Positions 25,697 through 35,163 are shown, numbered from the stretch's first letter. The stretch: 64,000 bases of DNA from Pseudobdellovibrionaceae bacterium (GCA_023954155.1 JAMLIO010000006.1:1-64000); one strand, 5' to 3'. Program-made: numbers and translations. Notes: generated by a model not told the origin, from the sequence alone.

Positions 25697-27112
25697 CTAA
25701 TATTGGGTTACAAACATCTCTGTTAAAAGATCAAACATGTCTGTAGCGCGACCGCGTTGTTTGTTGGGGCCATTATAAATCAAACTAAAAGCGTATTCAT
25801 GGCCGTTGTTGGATTCTATATACCCCGCAAGTCCCACGACACCGTTAAGCAGGCCTGTTTTAGCTCGCACTTTTCCTGGAATCTTCACAAACCTTTTCTT
25901 TAAAGTTCCATCAATTCCCGAACGTGGGAAAGTCGCTAAAAACTCGGCGTTGTATTCAGATTTAGAAGTGGCCTTTGTCAAAATGTCTGTAAAAAAAGCC
26001 GAGCTCATTTTATTTTCTGTCGTAAGACCCGAGGGGTTTTTCAAAACAAAACTTTTACCCGTAAAGTCTTTCGCTACCTTTTCCACAATCTTAAGACCAC
26101 CCAACAATGTGCCTTGCTTTTGGTTTGCAAGTTCATCCATTTTTTTAGTCAGCATTTCAGCAATAAAGTTATTAGAGAACTTCATCATCATCTTGTTGAT
26201 TTCATCCACACTCACACTTTCAATCTTAGCTAAAGTTTGAGCCGCAGCAGGGGCTTGTCCCTGTTTGATCGTGCCTTCGACTTGCACACCATAGAGATTC
26301 AAAAGGCTCATGGTTTGATTTGCTGCTCGACGTGAGGGCTGGGTGTGACTGCGATAAACCCCATACTCTTCGCCTGGTTTGATGGAACCTGTTACAACCA
26401 CAGAATCGTGTTCGGGGGTAGACACCCTATCCACAAGTAAATTTGTACGCACACCCGTGATGGCATTATTTTTTAAACGGATACTGGCATCAGGAGGGTC
26501 AATATACACCCTTGCTTTTTGACCTGGTTCTGTTCCAAAAACACGAATGAACAAAGCATTCCAATTTAAAGATAAACCCGAAACGGGCGCACTGTAAGCA
26601 CGCTGATCATTGGTAGTTCGAGTAGGACTGAATTTCACCTCGTCAAAAACCGTATTATCAAAAATCAGATTTCCTGTAATTTTTTGTATATTTAGTCTTT
26701 TTAACTCATGTACTAAAAGCCATAAACGTTCCGTCACCAAGGTCGGATCACCTGCACCAACCAAGTAAAGGTCGCCATCAAGAACTCCTGTCTTTACTTT
26801 AGCAGAAGACTTTAACTCCGTCACAAACTGATAATTCTTAGGATAGATTTCACACACAGCCAGTGCTGTCACAATTTTAGTCAGAGAAGCAGGAATCATC
26901 TGTTTATCTGCATTGAATTCAAAAAAAGGCTCCCATGTTTTCAAACCCGTGCGTTTGTGAAAAGAAATAGACACTTGATCTTGCGTTAAACCATGACGTT
27001 TCAAGAGACTGTCTAACTTGATACTCACAGCGTTTGCAAACACCAGTTGAGGACAAAGTAGGAGACTTAAACTGAGAGTAAAAAACAAGGTAAAAATCTG
27101 ACGGCGTTTCAT
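25697..27112 (-). CDS. dacB: D-alanyl-D-alanine carboxypeptidase/endopeptidase (PBP4, peptidase S13)
   Basis: Periplasmic low-molecular-mass PBP that trims or cleaves peptide cross-links. It has a signal peptide (cleavage after VFA, about residue 26). The serine tetrad is S76-L-T-K in MIPASLTKI, the SxN motif is SNN in KFSNNFIAE (about 313-321), and KTG is in RAKTGLLNGV (about 416-425). The insertion between the first two motifs is the S13 hallmark. The length of 471 is normal for PBP4. It is a single gene, convergent with hpt. In a predatory lineage DacB-type enzymes may also act on prey wall; that is inference. Confidence 0.94.
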   Translation of the reverse strand: MKRRQIFTLFFTLSLSLLLCPQLVFANAVSIKLDSLLKRHGLTQDQVSISFHKRTGLKTWEPFFEFNADKQMIPASLTKIVTALAVCEIYPKNYQFVTELKSSAKVKTGVLDGDLYLVGAGDPTLVTERLWLLVHELKRLNIQKITGNLIFDNTVFDEVKFSPTRTTNDQRAYSAPVSGLSLNWNALFIRVFGTEPGQKARVYIDPPDASIRLKNNAITGVRTNLLVDRVSTPEHDSVVVTGSIKPGEEYGVYRSHTQPSRRAANQTMSLLNLYGVQVEGTIKQGQAPAAAQTLAKIESVSVDEINKMMMKFSNNFIAEMLTKKMDELANQKQGTLLGGLKIVEKVAKDFTGKSFVLKNPSGLTTENKMSSAFFTDILTKATSKSEYNAEFLATFPRSGIDGTLKKRFVKIPGKVRAKTGLLNGVVGLAGYIESNNGHEYAFSLIYNGPNKQRGRATDMFDLLTEMFVTQY

Positions 27113-27327
27113 GCAAATAGTCTAACCAAGCCAGACTCAAATGCAAGGAATGGAAGAGTTTTCTTTGTGAAATCCAAGCTATCGTATTTTTATAAGTCCC
27201 ATTAGGACATAATGCCATATCTAGTCTTTATAGTTCCCTTCACACCACAGACACCCGATCCACTTTTATCTCTATATCCCAAGAAAGAATCATTGGCTTG
27301 ATATACAGAAGCCTTTATAATCTTGGT

Positions 27328-28917
27328 ATGCAAAACTTGATTCATACACTTCTTTTATTTTTTATCTTAAGCAGTTTAGGCTGTAGTTTTAAAAACAAAA
27401 AAGATCCAGAAACTCTCACCGTAGGGCTCAGTGCGATTCCTGCAACCATGGACCCTCGTTTTGCACTTGATGCTGAGGGGATGAAAATTGGAAGCCTGAT
27501 CTTTCAATCTCTAGTGACGATTGGGCCCGACATGAATGTCGTCGGTGATGCTGTAGAGTCTTGGAAGGTGGAACAGAAAGGTCCAGAATTTATTCTTAGC
27601 TTTCCTTTAAAATCACATCTTAAGTTTAGCGATTCTACCCCTATCACTTGCGATGACGTTTTATTTTCTATTCAAGAGTACAAATCTGATAGCTCTCCTT
27701 TTAAGTCTGCTTATGACAATATTAAACGCGCACGCTGTGAGCAGCATATCCTTACGCTGTATCTGGACTCTTACTCAGAAAAAATGTTGAACTCGGATTT
27801 ACCTGTTCTAAAGATTTTACCAAGAAAAGTTTTTCTGACGGAAGCGGCCAGTTCATCCATGATCAGCTTTAACGACTTTTCCTATAAAAACTCCCCATCT
27901 TATAAGACAGCCAGTGATCGCTTTAAAGAACTCTTAATCGGCTCTGGTCCATTTGCTGTCTTATCGCAAGGGGAAACTACCATAACTTTAAGTCCCAATG
28001 CTCACTTCACTAAACCTCCTCAACTTAAAAAGGTGGAATTCAAAGTCATTAAAGATGACTTCACCCGCTTCTTGCAAATGTACCGCGGAGACTTAGATTT
28101 AGCCGTATCTACAATGCCAAAAAATAAAGTGGCTTCTTTAGAACGCATGGACTTTTTAGATGTAATCCGACGTCCTGGTTTAAAAATGGCTTATATTCTT
28201 GTGAATTTTAAAAATTCCACCTTAAGTTCACTTAAAAACCGTCAACTTTTATTTCAAAGCCTTAACGTGGAAGAAGTGATCAAATATAAACTAGAAGGGC
28301 TTGGTGAACCCGCCACATCTATTCTGACCAAGGCCAACCCGTATTTTAATCACGAACTTTTATCACTCCTCCCTGAGCGTCCTTCTGAGCCTGAAGAGCT
28401 GCGAAAACAAATTTTAGAGGGCGATGCAGGCAAAGAGGTTTTGCTTTTAAAAACCTCTAACACTAGAGAAGCTGTTGAAAATGCTAAACTGCTCACCAAC
28501 CAAATGCGACAGTATGGATTTCGAGTCCGACATGAAAGTTATGAATGGGGCACCTACTTTAAAGACATCAAAGAAGGTAATTATGATCTGGCCACCATGA
28601 CTTGGGTCGGAGCTTATGATCCAGATATTTATCGCATTGCTCTTTCAGGAAAAGAATTACCACCGCAAGGTCGCAATCGTGGATATTATCAAAACCCAGA
28701 CTTTGATCGCCTTGTAGAAGCTGGCGCACAAGAGACCAACACAGACAAACGACGAGACATTTACAAAAAAGCCCAAGAGATTGCGATCAAAGACCTAGCC
28801 ATCTTACCCCTATGGTATGAAGACACCATCACAGTGATCCACAAGAGAGTGAAGAATTACACACCTTCATTAAATGGAGACTACAGTGGCCTAGTAGAGG
28901 CCACACTTACACCTTAA
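27328..28917 (+). CDS. oligopeptide ABC transporter substrate-binding lipoprotein
   Basis: Family 5 solute-binding protein (OppA/DppA-like). A lipoprotein signal (MQNLIHTLLLFFILSSLGC, Cys 19) puts it at a membrane surface in the periplasm. The start of the mature domain, ETLTVGLSAIPATMDPRFA, is typical. The conserved C-terminal stretch NPDFDRLVEAGAQETNTDKR, then IYKKAQEIAIKDLAILPLWY, is also typical. I placed the start at the ATG at 27328, because the upstream TTG at 27298 would put extra residues before the signal peptide. No permease genes are adjacent, so it is an orphan binding protein here. Confidence 0.88.
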   Translation: MQNLIHTLLLFFILSSLGCSFKNKKDPETLTVGLSAIPATMDPRFALDAEGMKIGSLIFQSLVTIGPDMNVVGDAVESWKVEQKGPEFILSFPLKSHLKFSDSTPITCDDVLFSIQEYKSDSSPFKSAYDNIKRARCEQHILTLYLDSYSEKMLNSDLPVLKILPRKVFLTEAASSSMISFNDFSYKNSPSYKTASDRFKELLIGSGPFAVLSQGETTITLSPNAHFTKPPQLKKVEFKVIKDDFTRFLQMYRGDLDLAVSTMPKNKVASLERMDFLDVIRRPGLKMAYILVNFKNSTLSSLKNRQLLFQSLNVEEVIKYKLEGLGEPATSILTKANPYFNHELLSLLPERPSEPEELRKQILEGDAGKEVLLLKTSNTREAVENAKLLTNQMRQYGFRVRHESYEWGTYFKDIKEGNYDLATMTWVGAYDPDIYRIALSGKELPPQGRNRGYYQNPDFDRLVEAGAQETNTDKRRDIYKKAQEIAIKDLAILPLWYEDTITVIHKRVKNYTPSLNGDYSGLVEATLTP

Positions 28918-29073
28918 GAAAACTCTTTCTTGTGCTTTGATGTTTTCCCTTAGAGTTTCAAGACTCGTTATCTAGTGTATTGCCATATCTAAACCACCAA
29001 ATTCCTATCTCTCCTGTAGGATTTATGAATTCCTAGCCTTATCATTTGGCGACAAAAAGCCGTTGATTCACAC

Positions 29074-30075
29074 ATGACAACGATGATGAGCAAAAAAGAC
29101 TGGGTGATTGTACTTGCAACTGTCCCAGCTATTTTTCTTTTAGACCAACTCACTAAAGTATGGGCCGTAAATATCTTGGGCAACGGTGGGTATTGGAATA
29201 CGAATATGTCGTTTTTAGGATTTTTCCTGCATAAAAACTATGGAGCCATGCTAGGAACATTCTCTCACCTTCCACCCATTCTTCGTATCGTGTCTTTGTC
29301 TACTGGCGGTGCCTTCTTAATTTTTATTTACGCGATCATCATGAAGCTGCTTCAACACCGTCTGCTTGTACTTCGAATTGGACTTTCGATTCTGTTAGGC
29401 GGAATCTTGGGCAATGTGTTTGATCGCATCGTCTCTGGCGGGATCACTGATTTTATTGTTTTGCGCGCCTTTGGTGCTCTAAGCCCCGCCTTTAACCTAG
29501 CCGATGCCTTTCAGTGGATCGGCTACTTTTGTGTAGCATGGTCTTTGATCAAACATGGGCATTTGATTTGGCACGATGATGAAAAAAGAAACTCCTTGTG
29601 GGTGGATAAAACTTATCAACTGAAATACTGTTTTATGCTTTTAAGTTTTAGTTTTTTATTCTCAGTCATCCTTGGTGTTTTTAGTTTTACATTTTTAAAA
29701 GTGGTCTTATCTGAAGCCACACATAAGGGTGTTGAGTTACAAGGGGATTACCTAGGGCCTTTTGTTTTTATTTTTAGTATTATCACTGTGGCATTTATGA
29801 TCACACTTTTTTTAGTAGGACTCAGACTTTCCCACCGCTCTGTGGGCCCTGTTCACGCATTTAGGATTTACTTAAAAGATCTCCGTAAAGGCCAATTCAG
29901 AGAGTTGCAATTAAGATCCTTAGACGAATTTAAATACTTACAAAACGATGCCAAAGCCCTAAGAGAAGACTATCAGGCTCTTCACCAAGCTAAAATTCAC
30001 CTCAAAGACATTGTCCCCGAAGTCCCTGAAGATGAGGACTTAAGCCTCAGTGCCATTTTGAAACTACTTAAATGA
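29074..30075 (+). CDS. lspA: lipoprotein signal peptidase II fused to a HAMP-like membrane module
   Basis: Residues 1-165 are LspA. LLDQLTKVWA (about 22-31), the catalytic Asp motif GGILGNVFDRI (about 110-120) and FNLADAFQWIG (about 139-149) supply both active-site aspartates of this four-helix aspartyl protease. It cleaves prolipoprotein signal peptides in the inner membrane. The remaining 165 residues are unusual: two more membrane helices (about 188-212 and 228-249) and then a HAMP-like region (GLRLSHRSVGPVHAFRIYL...) leading to a coiled coil. Normal LspA is about 160-170 residues. No frameshift or stop separates the halves, so it is a true fusion. The exact start among three close ATGs is uncertain. 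Confidence 0.88.
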   Translation: MTTMMSKKDWVIVLATVPAIFLLDQLTKVWAVNILGNGGYWNTNMSFLGFFLHKNYGAMLGTFSHLPPILRIVSLSTGGAFLIFIYAIIMKLLQHRLLVLRIGLSILLGGILGNVFDRIVSGGITDFIVLRAFGALSPAFNLADAFQWIGYFCVAWSLIKHGHLIWHDDEKRNSLWVDKTYQLKYCFMLLSFSFLFSVILGVFSFTFLKVVLSEATHKGVELQGDYLGPFVFIFSIITVAFMITLFLVGLRLSHRSVGPVHAFRIYLKDLRKGQFRELQLRSLDEFKYLQNDAKALREDYQALHQAKIHLKDIVPEVPEDEDLSLSAILKLLK

Positions 30076-30149
30076 TCGGTGACTTTAAAGCCCCGCTCGC
30101 CTAAACTACAGAGAGAAAAGACCGAAAAGTTTAGATGAAAGAAGGACGC

Positions 30150-31757
30150 ATGCCATCTATTTGGACGATGCTTTTTGAGAGTAGAAATAGTGTGTATAAA
30201 TCTGTCGGAGCCGTCTGCTATTTGATCACTCAGCTGGCTCTGGTCAGTGCTTATGCTGAACAGCCCGAAATTTTACAAAACCCTGTCAATGTCACTTCCG
30301 TCTCTTCTCAACGTCTTGATAACGGTCAACAGGAATTCAGGCTAAGAATCAGTGTAGCCCCAGATCACTTCGTTTACGCAGACAGCCTCTCCATCAAATC
30401 CACACTGGGCGATAAAATCAATGCCACTTTTGAAGTGGAAGCCTTTCCCGTGATTGAGTTTTTAGATAAATTTTCTAATAACGAAATCAAACAAGGAGTG
30501 AAAGACAGTGCAGAGATGACTTTTAAAGTGCCCTACAACTTTGACTTCAATTCCACATTTGCTCTGACTTATCGGGCCTGCACTTCTGAATTTTGCTATT
30601 TACCCAAAACTCGAGATTTCGAGCACGGAATAGAACCTGTTGCAAATAAAAGTTCTATTCTGAATATGTCTATTGATTTTCATAATTCCTCATTATTTTT
30701 GATTTTCCTTTTTGTATTTTTGGCTGGAGTTCTGACCTCTTTCACACCATGTATCTTTCCCATGATTCCCATCACACTGGCTTTGATCGGACAAGATATT
30801 ATAAATAATAGATTTTTAGCTTTCAGAAAAACCTGCATTTATGTTCTGGGAATTGCCACCACCTACTCTATTCTGGGTCTTATTGCGGCCTCTACGGGAT
30901 CACTCTTCGGACAGTTGCTTTCCAACCCTTGGGTTTTGATCGGCATTGGAATATTTTATTTTGTTATGGCTGCAAGTTTAGCAGGGCTATTTGAAATTCA
31001 ATTTTTAAGTAGTTTACAAAACAAAATGCAGCAGCCGTCTTTGAAGTCAGTAGGTGGAATTTATCTATTCGGTGCCTTTACTGGTTTATTTGCCAGCCCT
31101 TGTGTTGGGCCTGTGCTTATTGGAATTCTCACCTACGCCGCCCAATCTAAAAACTTAATTTTTGCGTTCTTTTTACTCTTTATCTATGCCCTAGGTTTGG
31201 GGCAAATCTTTATTGCCATGAGTTTATCAGGTTCACTGATTAACAAGCTTCCCAAAGCTGGGGGCTGGATGAATTACGTCAAGTACCTACTTGCTGTCTT
31301 ACTTGTAGGTGCGGGGCTGTTTTTTATGGTCCCAGGTGTGAAGTCCTTGTGGCATTCCTTTACTAGCACTGGGGGCAGCGCTCAGGCGATGCTGGATGAG
31401 GCTCTGGCCAAAGGGCGTCCCGTCGTTGTAGATCTGAAAGCCGATTGGTGTGCCGCCTGCATAGAAATGGAAAAGGTGACCTTCCCCCACCCTGATGTCC
31501 AAACGGCCTTAGAGGGTTTTGAATTCCTAGCTATTGATGTCACTCATTTAGATACTGAAAAGAGTGCAATTCTTAAGAAATATAAGGTTTTAGGCTTACC
31601 AACAATCCTAATCTTTGATAGTAAAGGCCATTGGTTAGAGCAGCTGACTGTCACTCAATTTATGGGTCCCAAAGAAATGTTACAGCTGTTAGGAAAGGTA
31701 GAAAGTGAATCCACGTCCATCAAAATTCCACAAAAGTCCGAAGAAGAACGACAATAG
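30150..31757 (+). CDS. dsbD: thiol:disulfide interchange protein DsbD
   Basis: Membrane electron conduit from cytoplasmic thioredoxin to periplasmic thiols. All three parts are present. There is an N-terminal periplasmic alpha domain with the cysteine pair CTSEFCYLP. The eight-helix beta domain has FTPCIFPMIP and FASPCVGPVLIG. The C-terminal thioredoxin-like gamma domain has WCAAC at about 433-437. A signal peptide ends near AYA. I chose the ATG at 30150, which has AAGGA just upstream; an in-frame ATG at 30135 adds five residues. The 3' end overlaps the next gene by 53 bases. Confidence 0.93.
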   Translation: MPSIWTMLFESRNSVYKSVGAVCYLITQLALVSAYAEQPEILQNPVNVTSVSSQRLDNGQQEFRLRISVAPDHFVYADSLSIKSTLGDKINATFEVEAFPVIEFLDKFSNNEIKQGVKDSAEMTFKVPYNFDFNSTFALTYRACTSEFCYLPKTRDFEHGIEPVANKSSILNMSIDFHNSSLFLIFLFVFLAGVLTSFTPCIFPMIPITLALIGQDIINNRFLAFRKTCIYVLGIATTYSILGLIAASTGSLFGQLLSNPWVLIGIGIFYFVMAASLAGLFEIQFLSSLQNKMQQPSLKSVGGIYLFGAFTGLFASPCVGPVLIGILTYAAQSKNLIFAFFLLFIYALGLGQIFIAMSLSGSLINKLPKAGGWMNYVKYLLAVLLVGAGLFFMVPGVKSLWHSFTSTGGSAQAMLDEALAKGRPVVVDLKADWCAACIEMEKVTFPHPDVQTALEGFEFLAIDVTHLDTEKSAILKKYKVLGLPTILIFDSKGHWLEQLTVTQFMGPKEMLQLLGKVESESTSIKIPQKSEEERQ

Positions 31758-32595
31758 ACGACCACAGAATAGTAATGATAGACGACCTCGTCCCGCAAAG
31801 ATAAGAACGACGGCCGCAGTTTCTGATTCTGTTCGTTTGAATAAATACATTGCTGACAGTGGTCTTTGCAGCCGAAGAGCTGCGGACCAGTGGATTGATG
31901 AAGGACGCGTGACCGTCAACGGTCGAAAAGTTTTTGAACTTGGAGTCAAAATCAATCCTAAAACCGACATTGTAGCTGTGGACAAAAAACCTATCCATCA
32001 GAAACACAAAAGTTTTATCTATTTTGTTATGAATAAACCTACACAGGTTTTGACCTCCATGTCTGATCCGTCTGGGCGGCAGACTGTTGCTGACTTTTTT
32101 CCTAAACAAAAAAATAAACGACTTTTTCCCGTAGGACGCTTGGACTGGGACAGTGAGGGTTTACTGATCATGACCAATGATGGGGACTACGCTCAACGCG
32201 TGACTCACCCCAAAGAAGAGATCCCAAAAACTTATCATGTCAAAATTGATAAAGAACTGACAGAACCCAAGAAACAAAAACTGCTCTCTGGTGTCACCAT
32301 TGTCGGCGGCAAAGTGAAGGCCACAGAAGTTTTTCGTATGAAAAAGAATATGCGAGGTCAAAAGACCTTTTGGGTTTCCATCACGATCACTGAAGGTAAA
32401 AACCGTCAGGTTCGTCGCATGTTTGAAAAGCTAGAAATTGATGTGGTCAAACTTCGTCGTGTAGCCATTGGTGGCTTAAAGCTAAGGTCTCTTAAAAAAG
32501 GGCAGATCTTACAATTGACCCCAGAACAAGCCATGCGGGTGTTTGAAAAACCCGCCCCAAAAATGAGGCCACTTCCCTTCGCTACTCGCTCTTAA
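31705..32595 (+). CDS. rluB: 23S rRNA pseudouridine synthase, RluB/RsuA family
   Basis: Ribosome-modifying enzyme. A basic, disordered N-terminus (about 1-40) precedes an S4 RNA-binding domain (VRLNKYIADSGLCSRRAAD, about 43-61). The catalytic domain has VGRLDWDSEGLLIMTNDG (catalytic Asp, near 142-159) and a late NRQVRRMFEKL. It starts with GTG at 31705, behind AGGAAAGG and inside the end of dsbD in another frame, so translation may be coupled. RluB (position 2605) is the likeliest member, but RluE or RsuA-type specificity cannot be excluded. Confidence 0.88.
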   Translation: MNPRPSKFHKSPKKNDNRRPQNSNDRRPRPAKIRTTAAVSDSVRLNKYIADSGLCSRRAADQWIDEGRVTVNGRKVFELGVKINPKTDIVAVDKKPIHQKHKSFIYFVMNKPTQVLTSMSDPSGRQTVADFFPKQKNKRLFPVGRLDWDSEGLLIMTNDGDYAQRVTHPKEEIPKTYHVKIDKELTEPKKQKLLSGVTIVGGKVKATEVFRMKKNMRGQKTFWVSITITEGKNRQVRRMFEKLEIDVVKLRRVAIGGLKLRSLKKGQILQLTPEQAMRVFEKPAPKMRPLPFATRS

Positions 32596-33022
32596 AAATA
32601 AAAATATCACGACTCTGCCATTTCGTAGATTCAAGAATTTGAGCATGGTCTTCGGTTTCTGGTGTGATCTGTGCATGATGAACTTTATCCAAAACTGCCT
32701 GATACAAATTAGGCACTTGCGAAAGACCAATACGTACTCCCAAGCGATTGTTGTGTCGATCCATCTGGTCATATGCTGAATGTGGATTTCTTTCTGACAT
32801 TGCAGTGACAAGTTTTACCACTCGTGGTGAGACATAACGAGCCGTAAACGCAGAGGCATAGATGTGGCGAAAGGCATCTTGCGGCCCTCCTCTTCGACCC
32901 TCAAGTCCTGTACGTTGTGCTAGAATGTAAAAGTAACTGACAAACAAAAAAGGCACCGTAACCAAAGCCAATATTAAAATATAAAAATATTTATTTTTAA
33001 TCATTTGTTTAAGTGCGTTCAT
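32582..33022 (-). CDS. membrane-anchored protein with a GGPQDAFRH motif
   Basis: About 146 residues. One N-terminal membrane helix (about 12-34) is followed by a soluble domain with GGPQDAFRHIYASAF. This resembles the GPxDAFRHxxWSA motif of a family of unknown function (DUF6973-like by memory). Conserved-looking charged residues follow (DQMDRHNNRLGVRIG). The ATG at 33022 is preferred over 33031, since GTAAGA precedes it. The end overlaps the rluB end by 14 bases, tail to tail. No function is proposed. Confidence 0.65.
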   Translation of the reverse strand: MNALKQMIKNKYFYILILALVTVPFLFVSYFYILAQRTGLEGRRGGPQDAFRHIYASAFTARYVSPRVVKLVTAMSERNPHSAYDQMDRHNNRLGVRIGLSQVPNLYQAVLDKVHHAQITPETEDHAQILESTKWQSRDIFIFKSE

Positions 33023-33113
33023 TCTTACCATATACTTCTATTTTACTTAGTGCCCTTATGTTTGACTTTTAAAATGGGTGTCCATGATTTTAACACAGCA
33101 CTAAGGAAATATT

Positions 33114-33239
33114 ATGTTAAAATCTCTTGTAAAATCTTTGTTGCTCTCTTTTTACTCAGCGTAACACTCTGCCCCCTATAAACAAGAAGATTTCGAGACC
33201 CAAAAAGGTGGGATTATCTATACCAATCCTAAACGTTGA
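33114..33239 (+). pseudogene. possible remnant of a small secreted protein gene
   Basis: An ATG at 33114 with AAGGA 7 bases upstream begins a signal-peptide-like stretch (MLKSLVKSLLLSFYSA). It stops at TAA (33162) and, read through, continues in frame for 24 plausible residues (PYKQEDFETQKGGIIYTNP) to TGA at 33237. The good ribosome site and the sensible residues on both sides of the stop suggest a recently broken small gene. Its length makes this uncertain. The rest of 33023-33303 holds only the presumed promoter of the methyltransferase gene. Confidence 0.35.
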
Positions 33240-33303
33240 GACGCGTCATATCTGTATATAAAGCCGAAGTTTCAGCATAAACTGTTACAGCATTAGGGGT
33301 GGC

Positions 33304-34242
33304 ATGAAGAGTTCAAACTTTACTTTTATTGATTTGTTTGCAGGAATTGGCGGCTTCCATCTTGGGTTACACCAAGCGGGAGCCCAATGTGTTTTTGCCT
33401 GTGAAGTTGATAAATATGCACGCCTCACTTATGAACAAAATTATAAAACCATTTCCCCTAAGCTTTTTACCAAAAAAGCTTTTGCCGAAGACATCCAAGA
33501 CGTAAACCCTTCTGACATTCCAGACTTTGATATTTTGTGCGCGGGTTTTCCATGTCAGCCTTTTTCTCAAGCGGGCCAAAAAAAAGGCTTTGAGGACATT
33601 GGCAGAGGCAACATGTTTTTTGAAATCATGAGAATCGTCAAAGAAAAAAAACCTAAAGTGCTCTTTCTGGAAAATGTAAGAAATCTTGTTAATCACGACA
33701 ATGGAAAAACTTTTAAAGTCATTCAAGAGCAAATCCAAAAACATGGATACTCCTTCCATTGGAAATTGATCAAGGCCAGCGATCATGGTCTTCCTCAACA
33801 TCGCCCACGTGTCTATATGGTTTGCTTTAGAAACGATTTAAATATTCAAAGCTTTGTATTTCCCAGCTCAAGACCTCTTGAGCTAACCATGAGCGATATA
33901 TTTCAGGGCCAATGCAATAAGAAGATCGGATTTACACTGAGAGTGGGAGGAAAATCCTCTGGTCTACATGACAGACGAAACTGGGACACGTATTTGGTTG
34001 ATGGCCAAATCGTAAAGCTTCAAACTCAACATGGTTTAAAGATGCTGGGGTTTCCTGAAGACTTTGATTTTCCTGTCAGCAACACACAGGCTATGAAACA
34101 ACTGGGCAACAGCATTGCGGTCAACGTGGTCTATGATATTGGCAAAGAGATTTTAAAAGCTCTTCACATCTCACAACACTCCTTAAAACCTAAGGCCACA
34201 GCTAAAGCAACACGTACAACTCGGCCCGATCTGGAACTGTAA
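33304..34242 (+). CDS. DNA cytosine-5 methyltransferase, HpaII-like modification enzyme
   Basis: C5 methyltransferase of a type II system. Motif I is DLFAGIGGFHLGLHQAG (10-26) and motif IV is GFPCQPFSQAG with catalytic Cys84. Motif VI is ENV (123-125), motif VIII QHRPRVYMVCFR (about 175-186) and motif X QLGNSIAVNVV near 270. The target-recognition region lies between motifs VIII and IX. At 312 residues it is compact, without regulatory extensions. The stop codon TAA is followed directly by the ATG of a HpaII-like endonuclease, so the two form an operon. CCGG specificity is inferred from that partner and from the absence of CCGG in the window. Confidence 0.93.
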   Translation: MKSSNFTFIDLFAGIGGFHLGLHQAGAQCVFACEVDKYARLTYEQNYKTISPKLFTKKAFAEDIQDVNPSDIPDFDILCAGFPCQPFSQAGQKKGFEDIGRGNMFFEIMRIVKEKKPKVLFLENVRNLVNHDNGKTFKVIQEQIQKHGYSFHWKLIKASDHGLPQHRPRVYMVCFRNDLNIQSFVFPSSRPLELTMSDIFQGQCNKKIGFTLRVGGKSSGLHDRRNWDTYLVDGQIVKLQTQHGLKMLGFPEDFDFPVSNTQAMKQLGNSIAVNVVYDIGKEILKALHISQHSLKPKATAKATRTTRPDLEL

Positions 34243-35163
34243 ATGAAGCTTAATAAAGGGGAATGGAACGAACTTTTAGTAGGCCTGCTCTGCTTAAAAG
34301 AAAACGATGTTCCTCTTTATAATTCACAAAAAAAATTATCCATCACTGGGATTTCTTATGGAGAAGACGATTTTACTACTCAAGGTCCGCATCTTTTAAC
34401 TGATGTTCAAAAATTATCCACACTGATTCACAGTCATAGAGCCACTTTTACAGTGCATCCCGAAATATTAGAACGGTATAAATTTAAAAAAGGATCCTCT
34501 AAACAGAAGCAAGATATCTGGCTCAAGTATATGTTTGAGTCCCAAGATCATATTGATGGTTTTGGAATCAAATCCTTAACTTTAAGACCGTCTTTGTTGA
34601 ATGCTTCTAGAGCTACTAACTTTAAATTTAAAGTGCATAACCCTTTACCCGAGCTTTTTAGTTTTAAGGCTAAAAAGCTTTTACAAAAAATTGAAGACCA
34701 AAACTTACTTTTTGTAAATTGTGAGAGTCACACCTTTTCAAAAAACTTAAGCATGATTGATACCTGCTTAGAGACTTTTCTTGCAGAACTTCTGGTTTCA
34801 TATTTTAAAGGAACCACAACACGAGTTTCTGATTTGGTTGATCTGACGTTTGCCAAAAAAGATAACTACAAAGCCGTACAAAAAAGAATCAAGGACTTTT
34901 TATATTACATGTGTGTAGGCATGTTCCCGTCTGTGGATTGGAATGGGGAAGAACAGATCATTGGCACTTTGATCTACAATCAAAACCAGGATCTCATCTG
35001 TCTGCACAGATTTGATATCAATAATTTTAAAAACTATCTTTACGAGCATAGCTTTTTAGATACAGCTTCTACCAGTCGACATAAGTTTGGGTCTCTCTAT
35101 AAAGAGGGCGAAGACGTTTTTGTAAAACTAAATCTTCTGATCAGACTCAAAGACTACGCTTAA
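34243..35163 (+). CDS. type II restriction endonuclease, HpaII family (predicted to cut CCGG)
   Basis: 306 residues. The start MKLNKGEWNELL matches the NKGEWSEL opening of R.HpaII. The region 106-127 (GFGIKSLTLRPSLLNAS, then RATNF) matches the family's GFSIKS...PTLLNAS..TNF block, which holds the lysine expected for metal-dependent cleavage. The frame is intact from start to stop, so it looks functional. It begins immediately after the methyltransferase stop. The sequence diverges from what I remember of HpaII in the middle and C-terminal parts, so the family call is strong and the exact recognition site is inferred. Confidence 0.85.
   Translation: MKLNKGEWNELLVGLLCLKENDVPLYNSQKKLSITGISYGEDDFTTQGPHLLTDVQKLSTLIHSHRATFTVHPEILERYKFKKGSSKQKQDIWLKYMFESQDHIDGFGIKSLTLRPSLLNASRATNFKFKVHNPLPELFSFKAKKLLQKIEDQNLLFVNCESHTFSKNLSMIDTCLETFLAELLVSYFKGTTTRVSDLVDLTFAKKDNYKAVQKRIKDFLYYMCVGMFPSVDWNGEEQIIGTLIYNQNQDLICLHRFDINNFKNYLYEHSFLDTASTSRHKFGSLYKEGEDVFVKLNLLIRLKDYA

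Noticed and set aside
32582-32595. Frameshift joining the RluB end and the opposite-strand gene
   Set aside because: The genes are simply convergent with a 14-base tail overlap; both have complete ends.
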